The position numbers were made by a program, and so were the translations under genes. A stretch of DNA of 64,000 bases from Phycisphaerales bacterium. Its GTDB lineage: Bacteria; Planctomycetota; Phycisphaerae; Phycisphaerales; SM1A02. The DNA lies in contig SIAD01000001.1 in assembly GCA_009691915.1 (NCBI GenBank), positions 372,001-436,000 on the forward strand, given 5' to 3'. Of this stretch, positions 8,717 to 16,212 are shown piece by piece. The notes under the pieces are model-generated. The model was not told the origin of the DNA. It did no database searches and saw only the letters and a program-made list of their open reading frames with translations. Positions within the stretch are counted from its first letter, which is position 1, and each line of letters begins with the position of its first letter.

Positions 8717-9667
8717 ATGCGCACGATTGGTTCATTGATCCTCGCGGGAACCCTGTGCGGGTGCGCGGCGAGCTCGGCGAAAATCGACCCCGCGCGGGCG
8801 ATCGCGCAGGCGCCGCACCCGAGTGCGCTCAGCATCTTTGACGGCGCGACGGGGTCGCCACTTGACTGGCGCCAAGTCCTCGATCAGGTGGCGCACGCGG
8901 ACGCGGTCTTTGTCGGTGAAACGCACGACGACGCGACGGCTCACGCGCTCGAACACGCCCTCGTCGATGCGTTCCTCGCCTCGCACCCGTCTGCGGCCGT
9001 GAGCATCGAATTCCTCGAACGCGATGACCAGGCGGCGACCGACCAGTACCTCCGGGGCGAGTCGGAACTCGACGCGTTCATCGAGGCAACGAAGAGTCGC
9101 CACTGGGCGGGGACTGACACCTGGATCCCGTGGTATCAGCCGATGATCGACTCCGCGAAGAGGAGCAAGGCCCGGGTTATCGCCGCCAATGCCCCCCGCA
9201 GGTATGTTTCGAAGGCGCGGACCGAGGGGTATGAGGCGCTCACTGCTCTCCCACCCGACGAGCGCGCGCTATTCGAAGTCGACGAGTCAATCTCCCGCGA
9301 TGGCGACTGGGAGCGGCTCAAAGCGCTCGTCATTGAGATGCGCGCGGATGGCTCAGGGCACGGGGACTCGCCGTCCGATTCCCCCATAGATGAAGAGATC
9401 GACCAGTTCCACCGTGCGCAGCGCGTCTGGGACCGCACGATGGGGCTGAGCGCGGCACGGGCCTATGCCGGGGGAGCGAGGATCATCCATGTCGAAGGGG
9501 CGTTTCACATCGGCACGCGCCTCGGAACGGTCGCGCAGTTTGCCGCGGCCACCCCCGGCGCGAAGATCCTGGTCATCGATCTCGTTCCCAGCAACCTCAG
9601 GACGCGCGCCCCTGCGACTGGTCCGAGCGCGGACATCGTCGTCCACACAAAGCTCCCCGCTCCGTAA
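8717..9667 (+). CDS. ChaN-family (haem-binding uptake, Tiki-like) lipoprotein
   Basis: The 316-residue protein starts with a lipoprotein signal whose lipobox is LCGC (Cys at about residue 16). The mature part shows ADAVFVGETHDDATAH with the GE-x-H-D metal/haem-type motif, SIEFLERDDQ, and a late IIHVEGAFHIGTRLG, the pattern of ChaN/PDUF399 proteins related to Tiki and TraB enzymes. Campylobacter ChaN binds haem and is linked to iron uptake; other members resemble metalloproteases. Which applies here is not decidable. It is monocistronic, divergent from the helicase gene, and converges on the STAS gene. Confidence 0.85.
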   Translation: MRTIGSLILAGTLCGCAASSAKIDPARAIAQAPHPSALSIFDGATGSPLDWRQVLDQVAHADAVFVGETHDDATAHALEHALVDAFLASHPSAAVSIEFLERDDQAATDQYLRGESELDAFIEATKSRHWAGTDTWIPWYQPMIDSAKRSKARVIAANAPRRYVSKARTEGYEALTALPPDERALFEVDESISRDGDWERLKALVIEMRADGSGHGDSPSDSPIDEEIDQFHRAQRVWDRTMGLSAARAYAGGARIIHVEGAFHIGTRLGTVAQFAAATPGAKILVIDLVPSNLRTRAPATGPSADIVVHTKLPAP

Positions 9668-9692
9668 GTCGACTCCCCATTCACCGAGGGCT

Positions 9693-10079
9693 TCAGAGCC
9701 CAACCATCTTGTTCAACGCATCACGACTCTCAGCGATGCCGAAGAGCTTCTCGATCTTCATCATCGCCAGAAGCGCACGGAGATCCTTGTTCGCCCCGTA
9801 CAGGATGGGCTTGGCCCCCAACGCCGCCGCACCGTTGCGGCAGTTGATGCAGGAGCCGATTCCCATCGAGGACATGAACTGCACCCCAGAGAGGTCAAGG
9901 ACCATGTACTTGACGGCCTTACCCAACGACTTGAGGTAGGGATCGATGTCGGCGTTCATGATCGGCGCTTCGCGTTGGCCAATGTTTGGCCCCTGCGGCT
10001 TGACGATCAGGATCGACCCGTCCCATGTGAACTCAACATGGGTGGTCTTCTTGATGGTTGGTTCTTGCTGGCTGCTCAT
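9693..10079 (-). CDS. STAS-domain protein (anti-sigma factor antagonist type)
   Basis: The 128-residue product contains a single STAS domain: a beta strand ILIVKPQGPNIG, then YMVLDLSGVQFMSSMGIGSCINC with the conserved D-L-S-G and the serine pair where SpoIIAA-type antagonists are phosphorylated, and KPILYGANKDLRALLAMMKIEKLFGI. Such proteins act by partner switching with an anti-sigma factor kinase. No kinase or phosphatase lies beside it in this window. The start ATG 10079 is followed directly by a polar N-terminus; a TAGACT at 10102-10107 (minus strand) would give a leader of about 15 bases, so this gene is not leaderless. Confidence 0.85.
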   Translation of the reverse strand: MSSQQEPTIKKTTHVEFTWDGSILIVKPQGPNIGQREAPIMNADIDPYLKSLGKAVKYMVLDLSGVQFMSSMGIGSCINCRNGAAALGAKPILYGANKDLRALLAMMKIEKLFGIAESRDALNKMVGL

Positions 10080-10126
10080 CGTGGGTCGATCGAAGTTCCG
10101 GAGTCTAGCGGCTTGGGTCCCCGTCG

Positions 10127-10648
10127 TCAGTCGCCGGACGAGACCCACTTGGGATCGACGAGCGCTAGGAGCTCGGCGGATGACCCGAGAAAGTGGTCGG
10201 TTTCGACAATCGATTGAGGGTCGCGGATGGAAAGCACGGCAACCGCACCCTTGTTCATGACGACACCCGGTCCATGACAGCCGGTGAGTTCGCTCACGAG
10301 CTCGCTGAGCATCGGCTCATGACCGACGATCGCCAACGACTGCTCTGTGCGTTCGGAAAGCAGGCGGCGGACTTCGGCCATCGACGCATCGCTCGAGCAC
10401 TCGAGCCAGTTGGCGCGCACGGGTGCGGGCCACTTCGCCTCGCGCTCGAGAATCTCCGCTGTCTCCCACGCGCGGACATACCCGCTGGCGAGGACGGCCT
10501 CGGGAGCGTCGTACCGCTTGGCGATGACCGCCGCCAGCGCCGCGAACCTGCGCGCCCCTCCCCTAGTCAGAGGGCGCTGAGAGTCGTCATCCCACTCTCG
10601 TGTGTCGCGCTCATGCGCCTTGGCGTGTCTGATGACAAAGAGGAGCAT
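10127..10648 (-). CDS. sixA: phosphohistidine phosphatase SixA-like (histidine phosphatase superfamily)
   Basis: The 173-residue protein has the RHG-type catalytic motif at its N-terminus (FVIRHAKA), the SGYVRAWETAEIL block, and the second catalytic histidine in LAIVGHEPMLSELV. SixA dephosphorylates phosphohistidine on HPt domains or phosphotransfer proteins. The size and absence of extra domains fit SixA rather than a phosphoglycerate mutase. GTG at 10651 is an alternative start; ATG 10648 lies 8 bases from the minus-strand TACCGT at 10657-10662. It is divergent from hutI with only 25 bases between the two starts. Confidence 0.85.
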   Translation of the reverse strand: MLLFVIRHAKAHERDTREWDDDSQRPLTRGGARRFAALAAVIAKRYDAPEAVLASGYVRAWETAEILEREAKWPAPVRANWLECSSDASMAEVRRLLSERTEQSLAIVGHEPMLSELVSELTGCHGPGVVMNKGAVAVLSIRDPQSIVETDHFLGSSAELLALVDPKWVSSGD

Positions 10649-10656
10649 CACCCGCT

Positions 10657-10666
10657 ACGGTACCGT
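10657..10666. promoter_or_regulatory. palindromic shared -10 for divergent sixA and hutI
   Basis: ACGGTACCGT is a perfect 10-base palindrome that contains TACCGT on both strands (plus 10661-10666, minus 10662-10657). The plus copy ends 7 bases before the hutI GTG, the minus copy 8 bases before the sixA ATG. Both genes would therefore use overlapping -10 elements and give leaderless transcripts. Confidence 0.55.
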
Positions 10667-10673
10667 GCGAGGC

Positions 10674-11918
10674 GTGGCGGACTTCCTTCTCGTCAATGCC
10701 AGGATCGTGTCGCTCCGGCAGCAGGACAGCGCCGGGCCGCGCCGTGGAGCTGCGCTCCTCGATCTTGGGGTGATTGAGCGAGGGTTCATCCGAGTGAGCG
10801 GCTCGACGATTGCCGAGCTCGGCGAGGGAGATCCGCCGGATGGGCTTCACACCCGCGTGATCGATGCGCGCGGCCGTGTTGTGACTCCAGGGTTCGTCGA
10901 CTGCCACACCCACGCCTGCTTTGAGGGGGAGCGGCTCGACGAGTGGGAGATGAAGGTTGCTGGGCGTTCATACCTCGACATCCAAGCAAGCGGCGGCGGC
11001 ATCATGGCCTCTGTCATGAGCGTTCGGGGCGCGACCACTGAGTCGCTCACTCAAGGGGTTCTGCGGCGCACGCGCGAGATGGCGCAGTACGGCACGACGA
11101 CCGTCGAAGTCAAGTCGGGATACGGTCTCGACACCACGACGGAACTCAGGATGCTCGACGCCATCACCGCGGCCGCTCTTGAGAGCCCCCTCAGAATCCT
11201 GCCGACTTTTCTCGGGGCCCATGCCAAGGTCTTGGGTGACGACGGATTCGTCGAGCGCACGATCGAAGAGACCCTTCCCCGAGTCGCCTCAGCGTTTCCT
11301 GGACTTTCAGCCGATGCCTACTGTGAGACTGGAGCGTGGAGCGTCGAGGAGTGCGTTGGCTATTTCACGAAGGCCAAGTCGCTGGGGTTGGGAGTGCGTG
11401 TCCACACCGACCAGTTCAACTCACTGGGAATGATCCCCCGTGCGATCGAGCTCGGTGCTTCAAGCGTCGATCACCTAGAAGCGGCCACGGACGAGGATCT
11501 CGCACGCGTCGCCCGAAGCTCGACGATCGCGGTCGGTCTTCCGGCCGCCTCGTTCTGCCTCGCAACGCCTTGCCTGCGCGCTCGAGCGTTCGTCGACATG
11601 GGCGGGGCGCTCGCGCTTGCGACAAATGCGAATCCGGGCAGTGCCCCCGTGCGTGCCATGCCTCTCATCATCGCCTTCGCAGTGCGCGAGATGCGGATGC
11701 TTCCGGCGGAGGCGCTCGTCGCCTCGACCTGGAACGCTGCGTGTGCGCTCAAGCGAGAGTCCGAGTGCGGCTCACTCGAGAGAGGCAAGTCTGCGGATCT
11801 CGTCCTCTGGCCGCATACCGATGAGCGAGCCATCGGCTATGAGATTGCGGGCGCCCTGCCGCTTCTCGTGATGGCGCGCGGGAACGCCGTTGTCCTCGAC
11901 GAAACTGGCATCCGCTAG
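10674..11918 (+). CDS. hutI: imidazolonepropionase HutI
   Basis: The 414-residue enzyme hydrolyses 4-imidazolone-5-propanoate to N-formimidoyl-glutamate, the third step of histidine degradation. It shows the amidohydrolase metal motif VVTPGFVDCHTHACFEGERLDEWEMKVAGRSYLDI, the later GTTTVEVKSGYGLD and PTFLGAHA, VHTDQFN, and a C-terminal NPGSAPVRAMPLIIA. GTG 10674 is chosen because upstream in-frame codons would overlap sixA and because a TACCGT lies 7 bases before it. No hutH, hutU or hutG is present in the window, so the pathway genes are dispersed. Its TAG stop is part of the map -10 hexamer. Confidence 0.95.
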   Translation: MADFLLVNARIVSLRQQDSAGPRRGAALLDLGVIERGFIRVSGSTIAELGEGDPPDGLHTRVIDARGRVVTPGFVDCHTHACFEGERLDEWEMKVAGRSYLDIQASGGGIMASVMSVRGATTESLTQGVLRRTREMAQYGTTTVEVKSGYGLDTTTELRMLDAITAAALESPLRILPTFLGAHAKVLGDDGFVERTIEETLPRVASAFPGLSADAYCETGAWSVEECVGYFTKAKSLGLGVRVHTDQFNSLGMIPRAIELGASSVDHLEAATDEDLARVARSSTIAVGLPAASFCLATPCLRARAFVDMGGALALATNANPGSAPVRAMPLIIAFAVREMRMLPAEALVASTWNAACALKRESECGSLERGKSADLVLWPHTDERAIGYEIAGALPLLVMARGNAVVLDETGIR

Positions 11919-11921
11919 GCT
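11916..11921 (+). promoter_or_regulatory. -10 element of map, overlapping the hutI stop codon
   Basis: TAGGCT, whose first three bases are the hutI stop codon, ends 8 bases before the map ATG at 11930. No Shine-Dalgarno is seen. Confidence 0.5.
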
Positions 11922-11929
11922 CGTCTGCA

Positions 11930-12736
11930 ATGCCTACGACGCGCGAAGTGGAACTGGCTGCGAGCGCGGCTCAATGCGTCATCGCAACCCATCGCGCGTT
12001 GTCGGAGTTTCTGCGCGAAGGGCAGACTCTCGCCGAGATCGACGCCTTCGTGGGGAAAACCATCGGGTCACTTGACTGCACCTCCTGTTTCCTCGGCTAC
12101 CGAACCCGCGGGCATCCCCCATTTCCGAGCCACGCCTGCCTCAGCGTCAACAGTTGCGTCGTCCACGGGACCCACCTCATGAACGAGACACCGATCACCG
12201 AGGGGGATCTCATCTCCATCGACATCGGCGTGCGCCATCAGGGCTGGATTGGCGACGCGGCGTGGACATACCTCGTCAAGTCGGGGGACGATCTCTCGAA
12301 GGCACTCATGCGCTCGGGCACTGAGAGCCTCCGTCGTGGTGTCGCGGCCATGATGCCGGGGCGACCACTGATCGACTGGGCGCGCGCGGTGCAGCAGTGC
12401 GTCGAGGTCGAGCACAAGTTTCACTTGGTGCGGGGACTTGGAGGGCACGGATACGGCACCTCGCTGCATGCGGCGCCATTTGTGTCCAATGTCGTTCCCA
12501 GTTATCCGGGAGAGTGGAGCGAGGCCTGGAAGGTGTTCAAGCCGGGAATGCTGATTGCGGTCGAGCCGATGATCGCGGTCTCGACTACGGAGATCGTTTC
12601 GGAGGGTTCGGCGTGGCCGATCTACACGGCGGACGGGTCGCTCAGCGTCCACTACGAGGCCGATGTCCTCATTACTGAAGATGGACCGCGCAACCTGACG
12701 GAAGGACTCTTCACGCTCCCCGAAATCGTCGGCTAG
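11930..12736 (+). CDS. map: methionine aminopeptidase, type I
   Basis: The 268-residue enzyme removes the N-terminal methionine from nascent proteins. The five metal ligands are visible: Asp in SIDIGV, Asp in IGDAAWT, His in GLGGHGYG, Glu in AVEPM and Glu in VHYEADVL, along with the substrate-side His in FPSHACLSVN. Length and lack of an insert fit the bacterial type I enzyme. It lies between hutI and serA on the same strand with short spacers, each with its own TANNNT hexamer, so independent leaderless transcription is possible in addition to read-through. Confidence 0.95.
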   Translation: MPTTREVELAASAAQCVIATHRALSEFLREGQTLAEIDAFVGKTIGSLDCTSCFLGYRTRGHPPFPSHACLSVNSCVVHGTHLMNETPITEGDLISIDIGVRHQGWIGDAAWTYLVKSGDDLSKALMRSGTESLRRGVAAMMPGRPLIDWARAVQQCVEVEHKFHLVRGLGGHGYGTSLHAAPFVSNVVPSYPGEWSEAWKVFKPGMLIAVEPMIAVSTTEIVSEGSAWPIYTADGSLSVHYEADVLITEDGPRNLTEGLFTLPEIVG

Positions 12737-12755
12737 GGGCGATTTCCGTGGACGC

Positions 12756-12761
12756 TACGCT
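12756..12761 (+). promoter_or_regulatory. -10 element of serA (leaderless type)
   Basis: TACGCT ends 6 bases before the serA ATG at 12768; no Shine-Dalgarno is visible in the spacer. Confidence 0.55.
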
Positions 12762-12767
12762 CTGCAC

Positions 12768-13985
12768 ATGCCGACGCGCCCGATCGCGCTGCTTCTTGAA
12801 TCGATCCATCCGTGCGCCGACGGAATCCTCTTGGAGGCTGGATTCACGGTCAAGCGCCACGCGGGATCTCTCGCTGGCGATGCGCTTCACTCGGCGCTCG
12901 CGGGTGTAACCGTAGTCGGGATCCGGTCGAGAACCGACCTCCCCTGCGCCGCATTCGAGAGGAGCACCACACTCGTCGGAGTGGGTTGTTTCTGTATCGG
13001 GACGAATCAAGTCGATCTCGCCTCCGCGGAGACTTCTGGCTGCGCGGTCTTCAATTCCCCCTTCAGCAATACCCGTAGCGTTGCGGAGCTGACCGTTGCG
13101 GAGGCGGTCTGCCTCTTCCGCAGGCTGTTCGAGAAGTCCGCTCAGCTCCACGCGGGCCATTGGGACAAGAGTGCCGCCAACGCCCATGAGGCGCGCGGAC
13201 GCACGCTCGGAGTCGTCGGATACGGTCACATCGGCAGCCAAGTGAGCGTCCTCGCCGAAGCGCTGGGGATGCGTGTGATCTTTCATGACATTGCGCGCAA
13301 GCTGCCCATGGGGAACGCGCAGCCGCGACCATCGCTCGACGCGCTCCTTGAGGAGTCCGACTGCGTCACGCTCCATGTCCCGGAAACGCCGCAGACACGG
13401 GGGATGATCGGTTCGCGCGAAATCGCTCGCATGAAAAAGGGGGCGATGCTCATCAACAATGCCCGGGGATCGATCGTCGATCTCACCGCGCTTGGTGCGG
13501 CACTCTCCTCCGGACACCTCGGCGGCGCGGCCATCGATGTGTTCCCGACTGAACCGTCCGCCTCGGGAGAGGTGTTCGCGTCAGTCCTCCAGTCCTGTCC
13601 TTCGGCCATCCTCACCCCACATATCGGGGGCTCGACGGAAGAGGCGCAGGAGACGATTGCCTTGGAAGTCGCCGAGAAGCTCGCCCGATTCTGGGACCGC
13701 GGCTCGACGGAAACAAGCGTGAACATTCCGCAGGTCGATCTTCCGGTGCTGCGCGAAGGGCAGTTGCGGATTCTTCATGTCCACCGCAATGTCCCGGGCG
13801 TGCTGGGAACAATGCACACGCTCTTGGCACAGGCGGGGATCAACATCAACGCCGAGTACCTCCAGTCGAACCCGCGCACGAGCTATGTGATTCTCGATGT
13901 CGAGGCGTTCGACGACCACCGTCTCCTCGACGGAATCGCCGCCATGCCGGCGACAATCCGCATGCGCTGCGTGAAGGGGAACTAG
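12768..13985 (+). CDS. serA: D-3-phosphoglycerate dehydrogenase with ACT domain
   Basis: The 405-residue protein matches the Escherichia coli SerA size class. It has the catalytic/NAD-binding core (GYGHIGSQVSVLAEALGMRVIFHD), the catalytic Arg in INNARGSIVD, and the active-site His in TPHIGGSTEEAQ, followed by a C-terminal ACT domain (about residues 328-405, LRILHVHRNVPGVLGTMHTLLAQAGININ) that typically gives feedback inhibition by serine. It converts 3-phosphoglycerate to 3-phosphohydroxypyruvate, the first step of serine synthesis. Its TAG stop is part of the -10 hexamer of the next gene. Confidence 0.93.
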   Translation: MPTRPIALLLESIHPCADGILLEAGFTVKRHAGSLAGDALHSALAGVTVVGIRSRTDLPCAAFERSTTLVGVGCFCIGTNQVDLASAETSGCAVFNSPFSNTRSVAELTVAEAVCLFRRLFEKSAQLHAGHWDKSAANAHEARGRTLGVVGYGHIGSQVSVLAEALGMRVIFHDIARKLPMGNAQPRPSLDALLEESDCVTLHVPETPQTRGMIGSREIARMKKGAMLINNARGSIVDLTALGAALSSGHLGGAAIDVFPTEPSASGEVFASVLQSCPSAILTPHIGGSTEEAQETIALEVAEKLARFWDRGSTETSVNIPQVDLPVLREGQLRILHVHRNVPGVLGTMHTLLAQAGININAEYLQSNPRTSYVILDVEAFDDHRLLDGIAAMPATIRMRCVKGN

Positions 13986-13988
13986 GAT
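13983..13988 (+). promoter_or_regulatory. -10 element of the prolyl oligopeptidase gene, overlapping the serA stop codon
   Basis: TAGGAT starts with the serA stop codon and ends 6 bases before the ATG at 13995. Confidence 0.5.
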
Positions 13989-13994
13989 CGATCC

Positions 13995-16166
13995 ATGCGC
14001 TTTCATGCCGCCATCTCCGCGTCTGCCCTGCTCGCCGTCGCGTGCCTTGCCGTCCCATGCCGCGGGGATCCGCCCGTCACCCCCGCCCGTGCGGTCACCG
14101 ACACCCTTCACGGCGAGGCGATTGTCGACGAGTACCGGTGGCTCGAGGCACTCGAGAAGGACTCGCCGGAAGTCGCCGCCTGGACCACCCTCCAGATTGA
14201 CCGCACGAAATCGCTTCTGGGCTCGCTCCCCTGCCACTCGAAACTCGTCTCCGACCTCGGTCCGCTGATGTCGATTGGTTCGATCGGCCTGCCCAAGCGC
14301 GAGGGTGGACTCGCCTTCTGGACTCAGCGCGACGGCGCCCAGAATCAGCCGGTGCTCTATGTCGGGGCCGACCCCTCGCTCAGCGGCCTCGGCGACGCGG
14401 CGGCTCCCGCTGGACCCGACCGCACACAGAAACGCACGCTCCTCGATGTGAACGCCCTTGATGCCAAGGGGCTCACGAGTCTCGACTGGTGGCAGCCATC
14501 ACACGACGGTTCGCGCGTCGCCTTCGGCACCTCAAAGTCGGGAAGCGAGATGAGCGTGCTCTGCGTCCTCGAAGTTGCCAGCGGACGATGGCTCGCCGAC
14601 GAAATCTCCGGCAAGGTGTCATTTGATGGGTGGAGTCCCGAGGGTAATGCCTTCGTCTATTCGAAGCTCTCTGACCCCAAGGATCCCTACTCGCGGGAGA
14701 TCCGCTGGCACTTGATCGGCACCCACACTCGGCATGACCCGCTCATCGAACGGCAGACTGACCCGAGCGAGATTCCCGGTGCCGCCCTCTCGCGCGACGG
14801 TCGCTGGCTCTTCATCGTCAAGAGCCGTGGATGGCAGGCGAGCGACCTCTTCGTAGCGGACTTTGAGCGATGGCAGCGGCTCGGTATGCCAGGCATGGGT
14901 CTCGCCTTCGCCACGATCGCCAAGGGGCTCGACGGAAACTTTTTTCCTGTTGCCACGCATGGCAGCACGATGTTCATGCAGACCTCGTTCGAAGCCCCCA
15001 AGGGGCGCGTCGTCGCCGTCGACCTCCACTCCCCCGGTTGCGACTCATGGCGCACCGTGATCCCCGCGAGAGTCGACGCGGTGCTCGAGTCGGTCGCCGA
15101 CGCTGACGGACTCCTGGTCGCGACCTACTCCAAGGATGTCACGACCCGCATCGAGTCCTTCACTCTTGATGGGCGCAGCCGCGGCGAGATCGCGCTCCCC
15201 GGGCTTGGCAGTGCGGCGGTCGCAATCGACGAGACCCGTCGCGACGGATTCTTCAGCTACACGAGTTTCAATGAACCGCGGTCGATCTACACCGTGAACT
15301 TCGAGTCCGGCACCACCGCGCTGTGGGCCCGTCCCGAACTCCCCATCGATCCGTCACTGGTCGAAGTGCAGCAGGTCTTTGTCGCCAGCAAGGACGGAAC
15401 ACGAGTTCCGATGTTCGTCATCCACAAGAAGGGGCTCGCGCTCTCCGGCCAGGTGCCGACGATCCTCTACGGCTACGGCGGATTCAATGTGTCGCTCGAC
15501 CCCGCCTTCGACCCGACCAACTGGCCGTGGTACGAGGCGGGCGGCGTCTACGCGGTCGCCAATCTGCGTGGCGGAAGCGAGTACGGCGAAGAGTGGCACA
15601 AGGCGGGGATGCTCGGCCGCAAACAGAATGTGTTCGACGACTTCTATGCGTGCGCCCAGTGGCTCATCGATCACAAGGTGACCGACTCCGCCCATCTGGC
15701 GATCGAGGGTGGATCGAACGGTGGTCTCCTGACCGGCGTGGCCGTCACCCAACGCCCCGATCTCTTCTGCGCTGCGATCAGCGCGGTGCCGCTTCTTGAC
15801 ATGCTGCGATTCCACGACTTCCTCATCGCCAAGTACTGGGTCCCCGAGTACGGTTCCAGTGCCGACAAGGAGCAGTTCGCGTGGCTGCGCCGGTACAGCC
15901 CCTACCACCATGTCGTCAAGGGAACGAAGTATCCAGCGGTCCTCTTCACCGCGGGAGAGAATGACTCGCGCGTCCATCCGCTGCACGCTCGAAAGATGGT
16001 GGCACGCATGCAGGCGCTCTCGGCCAACGATGACGCGACCGATCCAATTCTGCTCTGGGTTGACCGCGATGCCGGCCATGGCCAGGGGAAACCGCTCGCG
16101 AAGAGGATCGAGGAGCAGGCGGACCAACTCGCTTTCTTCATGTGGCAGACGGGGCTGTGCAGGTAG
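13995..16166 (+). CDS. prolyl oligopeptidase (S9A), exported
   Basis: The 723-residue enzyme has an N-terminal signal peptide (hydrophobic SASALLAVACLAVPC) followed by the S9 opening DTLHGEAIVDEYRWLE, a beta-propeller, and a C-terminal alpha/beta-hydrolase domain. The catalytic Ser sits in EGGSNGG (about residue 574), the Asp in GENDSRVHP, and the His in DAGHGQGK. It cleaves short peptides after proline. The Cys at about residue 23 could be a lipoprotein anchor but the lipobox is poor, so periplasmic location is the safer reading. It converges on uvrD. Confidence 0.93.
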   Translation: MRFHAAISASALLAVACLAVPCRGDPPVTPARAVTDTLHGEAIVDEYRWLEALEKDSPEVAAWTTLQIDRTKSLLGSLPCHSKLVSDLGPLMSIGSIGLPKREGGLAFWTQRDGAQNQPVLYVGADPSLSGLGDAAAPAGPDRTQKRTLLDVNALDAKGLTSLDWWQPSHDGSRVAFGTSKSGSEMSVLCVLEVASGRWLADEISGKVSFDGWSPEGNAFVYSKLSDPKDPYSREIRWHLIGTHTRHDPLIERQTDPSEIPGAALSRDGRWLFIVKSRGWQASDLFVADFERWQRLGMPGMGLAFATIAKGLDGNFFPVATHGSTMFMQTSFEAPKGRVVAVDLHSPGCDSWRTVIPARVDAVLESVADADGLLVATYSKDVTTRIESFTLDGRSRGEIALPGLGSAAVAIDETRRDGFFSYTSFNEPRSIYTVNFESGTTALWARPELPIDPSLVEVQQVFVASKDGTRVPMFVIHKKGLALSGQVPTILYGYGGFNVSLDPAFDPTNWPWYEAGGVYAVANLRGGSEYGEEWHKAGMLGRKQNVFDDFYACAQWLIDHKVTDSAHLAIEGGSNGGLLTGVAVTQRPDLFCAAISAVPLLDMLRFHDFLIAKYWVPEYGSSADKEQFAWLRRYSPYHHVVKGTKYPAVLFTAGENDSRVHPLHARKMVARMQALSANDDATDPILLWVDRDAGHGQGKPLAKRIEEQADQLAFFMWQTGLCR

Positions 16167-16177
16167 CGCGGAGTCAA

Positions 16178-16190
16178 CGGCCTAGGGCCG
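16178..16190. terminator. short hairpin between convergent genes
   Basis: CGGCC-TAG-GGCCG is a 5-bp stem with a 3-base loop between the prolyl oligopeptidase and uvrD stops. There is no T-tract on either side, so this is only a weak candidate. Confidence 0.25.
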
Positions 16191-16212
16191 AGTCACACGG
16201 GCCGCCCGATAG

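Noticed and set aside
16178-16190. Terminator between the oligopeptidase and uvrD as a strong feature
   Set aside because: Five base pairs and a 3-base loop without a T-tract; kept only as a weak entry.
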